Source of the DNA: JBGPTK01 sp963797765 | GTDB taxonomy: Bacteria; Acidobacteriota; Terriglobia; Acidiferrales; UBA7541 | Assembly: GCA_963797765.1 (NCBI GenBank) | Contig: CAWCQU010000003.1 | Coordinates: 744,001 to 808,000, forward strand | Reading direction: 5' to 3' | DNA: 64,000 nucleotides | Part shown: one piece after another, positions 42,017 through 50,106 of the stretch | How the letters are laid out: every line of letters begins with the position of its first letter | Numbering within the stretch: the stretch's first letter is position 1 | The notes under the pieces: model-generated | Told to the model about the DNA's origin: nothing | Seen by the model: the letters and a program-made list of their open reading frames with translations, nothing else | Database searches by the model: none | Position numbers and translations under genes: made by a program

Positions 42017-42454
42017 TTAGGCGCTGCGGGCTTTTGCTGCGCCTAGTTCGTAGGCGCCTTCCCAGGTGGCTTCTACTTCGGTGGGAGAGGTCATGCGCGT
42101 GGTGAAGGTGCCGCCGCCGGAGAGGCCGCTGAAATCGCCGGTGCCGCCTGTGTATTTCCAGGTGCCTTCGACGGTGGGCTGGCCGTTGACCATGGAAATT
42201 TTTCCTTCGAAGGTGCCGAAGTCGCGTCCGGCTGCGCCGTGATCGTCGGTGAAATAGCCGTGCTGCGTGCCGCTGCCGCCGACCATGTCGGAAATTCCCC
42301 AGTAGGTGATCGGAGCGTTGTTCCAGTTTTCGTCGGTGGTTTTTTGCGTGCCGCTGATTGCCGCGAGACCTAGCATGTGATTTGGTTGAACCGCTGCGAT
42401 GACGGTGGATTGTCCGCGCACCATTCCGTGAAATGATCCTGAAAATGCTGGCAT
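42017..42454 (-). CDS. hypothetical beta-rich protein
   Basis: 145 residues from ATG 42454, set by a strong AAAGGAGG. The sequence is Gly/Thr-rich with alternating strands (GSFHGMVRGQSTVIAAVQPN; GTFEGKISMVNGQPTVEGTW; GTGDFSGLSGGGTFTTRM), suggesting a lipocalin- or allene-oxide-cyclase-like beta barrel. No signal peptide. I do not recognise the family. Divergent from thrC. Confidence 0.7.
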   Translation of the reverse strand: MPAFSGSFHGMVRGQSTVIAAVQPNHMLGLAAISGTQKTTDENWNNAPITYWGISDMVGGSGTQHGYFTDDHGAAGRDFGTFEGKISMVNGQPTVEGTWKYTGGTGDFSGLSGGGTFTTRMTSPTEVEATWEGAYELGAAKARSA

Positions 42455-42557
42455 GGGTTTGCCTCCTTTGTTTTCCGGGGGAGATTCGCGGGGATTCTGC
42501 GCGTTCACGGGAAACTTGTCAAGAGCGGTGCCATCACACGGGCGCGCGGGGCGGGCT

Positions 42558-42567
42558 GTGCTAAGAT
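42558..42567 (+). promoter_or_regulatory. extended -10 element just before thrC
   Basis: GTGCTAAGAT (TAAGAT at 42562-42567) ends nine bases before the thrC ATG, so transcription should start at or near the start codon. No -35 match. Confidence 0.4.
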
Positions 42568-42576
42568 TTTGGGATT

Positions 42577-43752
42577 ATGAAAACTACGATTACGCATTTG
42601 GAGTGTTCGCGGTGCGGGAAGAAATATGCGCATACGCAATTGCAGAATTTGTGCGAGTGCGGCGCGCCACTTTTGGCTCGGTACGATTTGAAGAAGGCGG
42701 CAAAGACGTTGACGCGCGAGGCAGTTCGCGGGCGCGCGGCGAATATGTGGCGGTATCACGAGGTGCTGCCGACGGATCATCCGATCACGCTTGGCGAAGG
42801 CATGACGGCGGTGATTCATGCGCGGAGGCTGGGAGAGCGGCTGGGGATGACGTCGCTTTATGTGAAGGATGAAGGATTAAATCCTACTGGATCGTTTAAG
42901 GCGCGGGGAATGGCGGCGGCAGTGAGCGTGGCGAAGGAATTGGGCGCGAAGGCGCTGGCTGCTCCCACGGCGGGAAATGCGGGCGGGGCGCTGGCTGCCT
43001 ACGGGGCGCAGGCGGGAATTCCTTGCGTGATTGTGATGCCGTCGGATACTCCGTTAGCAAATGTGATGGAGTGCCAGGCGTTTGGAGCGGATGTGCGGAA
43101 GCTGGATGGATTGATTTCGGATTGCGGAAAATATGTGGCGGAGCATAAACAGAAGGAAGGATGGTTCGAGGTTTCCACGTTGAAGGAGCCGTATCGCATC
43201 GAGGGGAAGAAAACGATGGGATACGAATTGTGGGAGCAGTTTGATGGGAAATTGCCGGATGTGATTATTTATCCGACGGGCGGCGGCGTGGGATTGATTG
43301 GGATGTGCAAGGCGTTTGAGGAAATGGAGGAGATGGGATGGATTGGAGCCGAAAGGCCGCGGATGGTTTGCGTGCAGGCTTCGGGATGCGCGCCGATTGT
43401 GGAGGCGTTTGAGAAGGGGAAGGAGTCGTCGGAATTTTTTAAGAATGCGGCGACGGTTGCTTCGGGATTGCGCGTGCCGAAGGCGTTGGGGGATTTTATT
43501 ATTTTGGCGGATTTGAAGTCGAGCCATGGGACTGCGCTGGTTGCTACGGATGAGGAGATGCTCGCGGCGGGCAGGGAATTGGCGGCGCTGGAGGGGATGT
43601 ACGCGGCGCCGGAGGGAGCGGCTACTGTGGTGGCGGCGCGGAAATTGCGGGGGGCGGGGTGGATTAAACCCGAGGAGTCGGTAGTTTTGTTTAATACGGG
43701 GTGCGGGTACAAGTATGAATTGGCTTGGCAGCAGGCGTTGAAGGGTGGGTAG
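42577..43752 (+). CDS. thrC: threonine synthase
   Basis: 391 residues. An N-terminal rubredoxin-like Cys cluster (CSRCGKKYAHTQLQNLCECG) precedes the PLP fold-type II core with the Schiff-base Lys in NPTGSFKARG (K108), the phosphate loop TAGNAGGALAAYG and IIYPTGGGVGLIGM. It converts O-phosphohomoserine to threonine. Length and the short N-terminus fit the archaeal/plant-like class. It stands alone. Codon usage is noticeably G-rich on this strand, unlike genes left of 38 kb. Confidence 0.93.
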   Translation: MKTTITHLECSRCGKKYAHTQLQNLCECGAPLLARYDLKKAAKTLTREAVRGRAANMWRYHEVLPTDHPITLGEGMTAVIHARRLGERLGMTSLYVKDEGLNPTGSFKARGMAAAVSVAKELGAKALAAPTAGNAGGALAAYGAQAGIPCVIVMPSDTPLANVMECQAFGADVRKLDGLISDCGKYVAEHKQKEGWFEVSTLKEPYRIEGKKTMGYELWEQFDGKLPDVIIYPTGGGVGLIGMCKAFEEMEEMGWIGAERPRMVCVQASGCAPIVEAFEKGKESSEFFKNAATVASGLRVPKALGDFIILADLKSSHGTALVATDEEMLAAGRELAALEGMYAAPEGAATVVAARKLRGAGWIKPEESVVLFNTGCGYKYELAWQQALKGG

Positions 43753-43827
43753 CGAGCCGAGTTTACATACCCTGAATTAGACGAGTTATTGTTCTGCGTA
43801 GGTTTGTGCTTAATTCGAGTCAAGTGC

Positions 43828-43860
43828 TTTTTTACCGCAGAGGCGCTGAGAACGCAGAAA
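43828..43860 (+). repeat. dispersed repeat family E (E3)
   Basis: TTTTTTACCGCAGAGGCGCT, then GAGAACGCAGAAA; almost identical to E2 in reverse orientation. Lies between thrC and the AlaX-like gene. Confidence 0.8.
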
Positions 43861-43909
43861 GAACGTCGACGCCACCGTGAATGGTGGCGGGCATGAGCGT
43901 GGGGAATTG

Positions 43910-45113
43910 ATGACTGAGCGGCTTTATTACGAGGATTCGTTTTTGCGGGAGTTTGAGGCGCGTGCTTTGCGGTGCGATGCCGCGAGGGATCGGTTTCATG
44001 TGATTTTGGATCGGACGGCCTTTTTTCCGGCTTCGGGGGGACAGCCGTTTGATACGGGGAAGTTGAATGAGGCGCATGGTAGTGGAGGTGGTGGATCGCG
44101 AAGACGGGGAAATTGTGCATGTGACAGATCGCGAGGTTGCCGTAGGCCCTGTGCATGGCGTGATTGATTGGGAGCGGCGGTTCGATCATATGCAGCAGCA
44201 TACTGGGCAGCATTTGCTTTCGGCTGCGTTTATTGAGTTGTTCAAGTTTCGGACCGTTTCGTTTCATCTGGGGCGGGATATTTCTACGATTGATTTGGCG
44301 GCGCCTTCGATTGTGCCTCGTTTCTTGGAGGAAGCGGAAGGGCGCGTGAATGAAATTATTTTTGAGGACCGGGCGATCGCGGTTTGCTATGCGACTGCGG
44401 CGCAGCTTGCTGAATCGGGTGTGCGCAAGGAAGTGAAGCGTGAGGGCGTTTTGCGCGTGATTGAAGTGGAGGGATTTGACCGGCAGCCTTGCGGCGGGAC
44501 TCATCTGGCGCGAACGGGGCAGGCCGGGATTCTGCTGATTCGCAAGTGGGAACGGCAGAAACAGAATTGGCGCGTGGAATTCGTCTGCGGAGGACGGGCG
44601 CTGACGGCGGCTCGCGCGGATTTTGTGACGCTGAGCGGAAGCGGCTGCGGAATTTAGTTGCGCGCTTTCGGAAGTTCCGGCGATGGTGCGGAAGTTTGGA
44701 GACGAAAGGAAATCTTCGCAACGTATTGTGAAGAAGCTGCACGAGAGACTGGCGGAATTGGAAGCACAGGTGTTACTTGCGATGGCGCAGCCGGCGTCGA
44801 GCGGGGATGGGACGCGCGTGGTTCGTCGCGTGTTTAAGGATGTCGAGGCGGGATATCTGTCTCTCCTTGCGAATCGGTTGGCGGCTGAGCCCGGTGTGCG
44901 CGCGTTTTTGGCGACGGAACTGGGCGGCGCGATAGTGTTTGCGCAATCGCAAGGGCTGGATGGCGATATGGGAGCGCTGCTCCGCGAGACAGTTTCAGCG
45001 GCAGGCGGCAAGGGCGGAGGCAGGAAGAATTTTGCGCAGGGCAGCGTCCGCAGGCTTCGGATCTGGTGGATATTCTAGCTAAAGCGACGCAACGAGTTGG
45101 CAATGATCTCTGA
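43910..45113 (+). pseudogene. AlaX-like alanyl-tRNA editing protein with DHHA1 domain, three frameshifts
   Basis: Start MTERLYYEDSFLREF and ASGGQPFDTGKL (ATG 43910); a first shift near 44070 leads into VVEVVDREDGEIVHVTD, then the editing-site zinc motifs HTGQH (in HMQQHTGQHLLSAAF) and CGGTH (in FDRQPCGGTHLART). A second shift near 44635 leads to FSCALSEVPAMVRKFGDERK and a coiled coil, and a DHHA1-like domain. A third near 45045 gives PQASDLVDILAKATQRVGND and the TGA at 45111. The protein would be about 400 residues and would hydrolyse mischarged tRNA(Ala). Three lesions suggest decay or poor sequence here; the second looks like one extra G. Confidence 0.75.
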
Positions 45114-45126
45114 AGAACATCGGTTT

Positions 45127-45536
45127 CTATTGCCTTCGAAGGATTGATACGTGATGTCCTGAAGGATCACTGAGCCTCACATCGCCAATTCTGTCCAGCG
45201 TCGACGTTCCAATCGACACCGTCGAACCGTCAGACATGTTCCAAACGAATATGTATATGCCGCTGCCGAGAACATCGTCGGGCCTGCCGCAATGTTTTAC
45301 TACCGTATCCATTGATACTGCCGGCTTCAGAGACCGAAAACAGTCAATGGTTTTTGCTTTCTCGGAGGCGTTGGGAAACATATTCAAAATGACGCCTTGG
45401 GGGGTTACTGTTTCTCTTTTGGATTTTATTTCTATTTTGGTTGCTTCGGTTCGGGTGCTTGCTGTTTATTCGATACGTTTGACGTCTTGCAAGCTGCTGT
45501 AGTGAGTGTGAACAGAAGTACAATTCGAATAAGCAT
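45127..45536 (-). CDS. small lipoprotein, BamE/SmpA-like fold, frameshifted
   Basis: ATG 45536 opens a lipoprotein signal MLIRIVLLFTLTTAAC-KTSN, whose frame stops after CCAAAATAG (about 45443). One additional A in that run would restore the frame into IEIKSKRETVTPQGVILNMF and on to the end at 45127: SMDTVVKHCGRPDDVLGSGI, then YIFVWNMSDGSTVSIGTSTL. That last part looks like the SmpA/OmlA (BamE) fold. The 410-base span is one short of a multiple of three. Eleven bases after the membrane-protein gene upstream. Function unknown. Confidence 0.6.
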
Positions 45537-45547
45537 GTGGGCTTGGC

Positions 45548-45973
45548 CTACTGCGGGAAGAGACTCGGCGGAGGCGCAGGTGCGTGGATTTGTTCAGAGG
45601 TGAGTTTGGGATACACCAGTTTTCCGCAGATACTTCCTGCCAGGATCGCTGAGGGTATTAGCAGCACTCCCAAAGCGGCCAAAGATTTTTCACGGGCAAA
45701 AAAATAGAGGACCGCTCCGATAATGAGAAATGGAAGCCCTGAACGGGCACAGGTCTGCGGCGACCAATTCCACTTTCGAGCCAAGTAAGCAGCGGACACC
45801 GCCCAACAACAAACAAGACATGCCAATGTGCAAAATATTGATGCTACAAGCCCGAGGCGGGGGAGTATCCCAAGCGGCAATTTGGGATTCGAAGTCAGCC
45901 AGAAAAGAGAAGTACAAGAAATCACGAAACCTGCAATCACTGCGGCTTTCAGACTAAGCGATGGGTTATTCAT
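45548..45973 (-). CDS. hypothetical four-helix membrane protein
   Basis: 141 residues, about four membrane helices (LKAAVIAGFVISCTSLFWL; LGLVASIFCTLACLVCCWAV; GLPFLIIGAVLYFF; ALGVLLIPSAILAGSICG) and a Pro-rich C-terminus. No family recognised. Paired with the lipoprotein gene just downstream in transcription. Confidence 0.6.
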   Translation of the reverse strand: MNNPSLSLKAAVIAGFVISCTSLFWLTSNPKLPLGILPRLGLVASIFCTLACLVCCWAVSAAYLARKWNWSPQTCARSGLPFLIIGAVLYFFAREKSLAALGVLLIPSAILAGSICGKLVYPKLTSEQIHAPAPPPSLFPQ

Positions 45974-46070
45974 AGTCCAGTTACTCTTGACGGCTCATTA
46001 TAGCAACAAACGCGACAATTGCGAGAAAGTTGCGGGGCAAGGAAGGCGGCTTGGCCGCGACACCGAGAGA

Positions 46071-46095
46071 GATCCTTCGCTTCGCTCAGGATGAC
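46071..46095. repeat. small hairpin repeat GATCCTTCGCTTCGCTCAGG (family F)
   Basis: GATCCTTCGCTTCGCTCAGG followed by ATGAC: a hairpin sequence of a type commonly dispersed in bacterial intergenic DNA. Single copy in this window. The remainder of 45974-46277 has no gene that I can see. Confidence 0.5.
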
Positions 46096-46277
46096 AAGCG
46101 AGGCAGACAGGATGCCGACGGCTGGGGATTTGGCGCTAAAAACGCGGATTTGCGGAAACTGGCGGAATCCGTTAGAATGCAAAGTTCAAACGGAGCGTCT
46201 TGCGACGATAATCTGGGGTCAGCTAGCCTAAATACCAAATAATCCAAGTGTTTAAGGCCCCGGAACAGACTGAGGGA

Positions 46278-47369
46278 ATGGCTGAAGAACAGCACAACTC
46301 TAACTTAACGTTCGACATCGCAGACGAGTACCGCCCGGAACCACTCCCCGAACCTGAAGATCCTCCCTGGAAAAAAGACGGCAATACGCGCATTGGGATT
46401 CATACCTCCATTGCCGGGGATATGGTGTCTGCGCTGGAAATCGCGCATGGACTAGGGGCGAATGCGCTGCAGATTTTTTCTTCGAGCCCGCGGATGTGGG
46501 CCCGTCCCCAGCGTGGCACGCGCATTCCGCCGGCGGATGGAGTGCGGTTCCGCGACCGGCGCCATGCTTTGCGGCTGGGGCCGCTGGTTATCCACGACAA
46601 TTACCTGATTAATCTGGGCTCGCCCGAAGTGATGCTGCGCGTGCGGTCGATACAGGCGTTTCATGACGAACTGGTTCGCGCGGTGGAACTGGGCGCGGAT
46701 TACCTGGTGATGCATCCGGGGAGCAGTTGCGGGACCGATACGGGGCAATGCATTCGCACGATTGCGGAATCGCTGCGGCAGGCGGCGCGGGGATTGAAAT
46801 TGGGTGGGTTGACGATTTTGCTGGAGAATACGGCGGGACAGGGCAGCACGATCGGGTCTCGGTTCGAGGAATTGCAGGCGATTCGAGAGGCATCGCCGGA
46901 TTTGCCGCTGGCGATTTGCGTGGATACGGCGCATCTGTTTGCGGCTGGAAATGATATTCGCAGCGAGCAGGGGCTGGAATCGGCGTTGCAAATGATTGAC
47001 CGGGAAGTGGGACTGGATAGCGTGCCGGTTTTTCACATGAACGATTCGAAAACGCCGCTGGGATCGAAGGTGGACCGGCACGAGCACATCGGCAAGGGAC
47101 ATATCGGGCTGGAGGCGTTTGGGAGAATTTTGAATCATCCGCTGCTGGCGGGGCGCGCGTTCATTTTGGAGACTCCGATTGATAAGCCGGGTGACGACAA
47201 GCGCAATGTGGCGGCGCTTTGGAGATTGATTGGAGTGGCGGTGAAGCAGGCGGCGGGAGCGGGGCATTTGGTGCGTCGAGCGGAGAAGAAGAGGGCCAAA
47301 CCGAAGGCCAAGGCGGGCGGACGGAAGAAAGCGGTGAAGCGCGGCGGGAGGAAGAAGAAGCGGAAGTGA
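46278..47369 (+). CDS. nfo: deoxyribonuclease IV (AP endonuclease)
   Basis: 363 residues from ATG 46278. The TIM-barrel core has the zinc ligands in IGIHTSIAGDM, LVIHDNYLINL, LVMHPGSSCG, ILLENTAGQG, CVDTAHLFAAGND, FHMNDSKTPLGSKVDRHEHI and FILETPID. It cuts 5' of abasic sites in base-excision repair. Compared with the usual ~280 residues it has a 45-residue acidic/proline-rich N-terminal extension and a 30-residue Lys/Arg-rich C-terminal tail (KKRAKPKAKAGGRKKAVKRG) that may bind DNA. leuS follows, separated by repeat E4. Confidence 0.93.
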   Translation: MAEEQHNSNLTFDIADEYRPEPLPEPEDPPWKKDGNTRIGIHTSIAGDMVSALEIAHGLGANALQIFSSSPRMWARPQRGTRIPPADGVRFRDRRHALRLGPLVIHDNYLINLGSPEVMLRVRSIQAFHDELVRAVELGADYLVMHPGSSCGTDTGQCIRTIAESLRQAARGLKLGGLTILLENTAGQGSTIGSRFEELQAIREASPDLPLAICVDTAHLFAAGNDIRSEQGLESALQMIDREVGLDSVPVFHMNDSKTPLGSKVDRHEHIGKGHIGLEAFGRILNHPLLAGRAFILETPIDKPGDDKRNVAALWRLIGVAVKQAAGAGHLVRRAEKKRAKPKAKAGGRKKAVKRGGRKKKRK

Positions 47370-47396
47370 TCGGAAGGCAAAGGCTAAAGAACGGAA

Positions 47397-47425
47397 TTTA
47401 CCGCAGAGGCGCAGAGTACGCAGAG
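47397..47425 (+). repeat. dispersed repeat family E (E4)
   Basis: TTTACCGCAGAGGCGCAGAG, then TACGCAGAG. It forms the leader of leuS; the purine-rich bases right after it (GGGGGC) may serve as the ribosome site. Confidence 0.75.
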
Positions 47426-47437
47426 GGGGCGCAGAGA

Positions 47438-49940
47438 GTGGCGGAATACGATCCACAATCGATCGAAGCGAAGTGGCAGGGGATCTGGGAACGTGAAGGG
47501 GCGTTCCATGCGGATTTGGATTCCTCGCGGCCGAAATACTATGTGCTGGAAATGCTGCCTTATCCTTCGGGCACTCTGCACATGGGCCACATGCGCAATT
47601 ACACCATTGGAGATTCCATCGCGCGTTACAAGCGCATGCGCGGGCTGAACGTGCTGCACCCGATCGGATGGGATTCGTTTGGATTGCCGGCGGAAAACGC
47701 GGCGATCAAAAATAATATTCCTCCGCGGGAATGGACCAATTCAAATATCGCGCAGATGAGCGCGGTGTGCCGGCGATTTGGGTTCAGCTACGACTGGCGG
47801 CGCGAGATTTCCACGTGCGAGCCGGAATATTACCGCTGGAACCAGTGGTTTTTTCTGCGCATGCTGGAGCGAGGGATCGCCTACCGCAAGCGGAGCAAGG
47901 TGAATTGGTGTCCGCAATGCCAGACGGTGCTGGCCAACGAGCAAGTGGTGGACGGCTGTTGCTGGCGGCACGAGACTACACAAGTTGAGTCCAAGGAAAT
48001 CGAGCAGTGGTTTTTCAGGATTACGGCGTATTCGGACATGCTGCTGGATGACATGAAGGAACTGGCCGGCGGATGGCCGGAACGCGTCCTGACCATGCAG
48101 CAGAATTGGATCGGGAAATCGCATGGCGCGAAAATTCGCTTCAATATTGCGCGGATGGAAGGGAAGTCCATCGAAGTTTTTACGACGCGCGTGGATACGA
48201 TTTATGGCGCCACGGCGGTGATTCTGGCGCCGGATCATCCGCTGCTGCCGGATTTGTTTCAGGGATTGCCGGGCAGCGCGGGGATGGAATCGGAATGGAA
48301 CCGGTTGCGCGGGCGAATTATCAAAGGAGCCGACCTGGCCACCGCGGAGAAAGAGGGATTTTTCACCGGGCGATTTGCCGTTAATCCGTATTCGGGCGAG
48401 ATGCTGCCGGTATGGGTGGCGAATTTCGTGCTGGCGGAATACGGGACGGGGGCGCTGATGTGCGTCCCGGCGCACGATGTGCGCGATTACGAATTTGCGG
48501 AGAAATATGATCTGCCGGTGAAGGTGGTGGTGCTGCCGCCGGATGGAACTCCCCTGCATCCAGACCGGATGAACGAATCTTTTACGGGATATGGCACATC
48601 GACGAATTCGGGGCCTTTTTCCGGGCTGGCTTCGGAAAAAGCGATTGAAAGAATGACCGCGGAAGCGCAATCAAAGGGATTCGGCCAGGCGGAGACTACT
48701 TACCGGCTGAAGGATTGGGGAATTTCGCGGCAACGGTATTGGGGCACGCCGATTCCGGTGGTTTATTGCGGGGAATGCGGAATCGTGCCGGTGCCGGATG
48801 ATCAACTGCCTGTGCGGCTGCCGGATTCGGTGCAACTGACGGGACAGGGAAAGTCTCCGCTGGCGAATGTGCCGGAATTTGTGAACACCACGTGCCCGAA
48901 ATGCGGCGCGGCGGCGCGGCGCGAGACGGACACGATGGATACGTTTGTCGATTCTTCTTGGTATTTCTACCGCTATACGGATGCGAAGAATTCCGCCGCG
49001 CCGTTTAGCAAGGAAGCGGCGGCGTATTGGTTCCCCATTGATCAGTATATCGGCGGGATCGAACATGCGATTTTGCACCTGATCTATTCGCGGTTTTTCT
49101 GCAAGGTAATGCGCGATTTGGGAATGATCACTCACAACGAGCCGGTGATGCGGCTGTTTTCGCAGGGCATGGTACTGAAGGAAGGGCGGGCCATGTCGAA
49201 ATCGCATGGCAACGTGGTGGGCGCGATTGATATGGCGCAGAAATATGGATGCGACACCGCGCGGCTTTACACTTTGTTTGCCGCACCGCCCGCGAAGGAT
49301 TTGGAATGGGACGAGCAGGGAATCGAAGGGTGCGCGCGATTTTTGAACAAGACGTACCGGCTGATCGAGCGGCATTCGGGGCGGCTGCGCGACGTGCGCG
49401 CGGCGGAACCGGCGGCGCTCGATCTGGCTGGCGCGACGCAGAAAGAGAAGGACCTGCTGCGCAAGGCTCATCATACTCTGCGGCGCGTGACGAATGATTT
49501 TGAGGTGCGCTGGCATTTCAATACTTCCGTTGTCGCAGCTGATGCAACTGGTGAATGAACTGGCGGCGGCCGAGCCGCTGGATGCGGAGATGAATCCGGC
49601 GATTCTGAAGAATATTTTTCAGATGCTGATTCAGATTCTTTCGCCGATGGCGCCGCATGTTTCGGAAGAGCTTTGGGAAATGCTGGGGAATACGGGCGGG
49701 CTGGCTCGGGTGGAATGGCCGGCGTACCGGGAAGAATTGGCCAAGGAAGAGCAGTTCGAGATTATTATCCAGATCAATGGGCGGCTGCGGGGCAAGATTT
49801 TGGTGGATGATCACCTGGGCGAGGAAGAATTGCGAGAAAAGGCGCTGGCCGATCCGCGGATTGCGCATTTGATTGATGGGAAGGGAATCGCGAAAGTGGT
49901 GGTGGTGCCGCGTAAATTGGTGAATATTGTGTTGCGGTAA
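47438..49940 (+). CDS. leuS: leucyl-tRNA synthetase, frameshifted near the 3' end
   Basis: About 833 residues from GTG 47438 (AEYDPQSIEAKWQGIWEREG). HIGH box HMGH in PYPSGTLHMGHMRNY, zinc and editing (CP1) domains (VFTTRVDTIYGATAVILAPD), KMSKS box reading AMSKS in EGRAMSKSHGN. The frame ends at 49558 after WHFNTSVVAADATGE, while the anticodon-binding and C-terminal domains (LMQLVNELAAAEPLDAEM ... GKGIAKVVVVPRKLVNIVLR) lie one base away, ending at 49940. The total length is one more than a multiple of three, so one extra base near 49530 (GTTGTCGCAG) explains it. As this gene is essential and I see no second copy, a sequence error is likely. Confidence 0.92.
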
Positions 49941-49985
49941 GAAGCGGGGTTGGTTGTTAATCGCAGCGGACAAAAAACCCAAAGA

Positions 49986-50060
49986 TACCGCAGAGGCGCC
50001 CCGATCAAAGGCCCCGATTCAAGCCATCGGGGTGCAAAAATCGCACATCGGGGTAAACGC
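49986..50060 (-). repeat. compound repeat: family E fragment joined to 37-nt unit (C3/U3)
   Basis: TACCGCAGAGGCG (family E, plus strand, 49986-49998) is interrupted and followed by GCCCCGATTC...; unit U3 is 50011-50047 on the minus strand (TGTGCGATTTTTGCAC, then CCCCGAT-N7-ATCGGGGC). A second truncated CCCCGAT lies just before it. It sits in the leader of guaA. Confidence 0.75.
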
Positions 50061-50106
50061 CGAGCGCCGAGAGAGCCGGAAGCCAGATTCGAATTGGAGA
50101 GGATGC

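Noticed and set aside
41327..42046. Plus-strand open frame of 239 codons through the repeat-rich region
   Set aside because: It runs through I2, C2, the 49-bp tandem repeat and H2, so its length comes from repeats; composition is not protein-like.
49927..50106. Extended N-terminus for GMP synthase
   Set aside because: The extra codons are repeat E/U3 sequence; GGAGAGG precedes the GTG at 50107.
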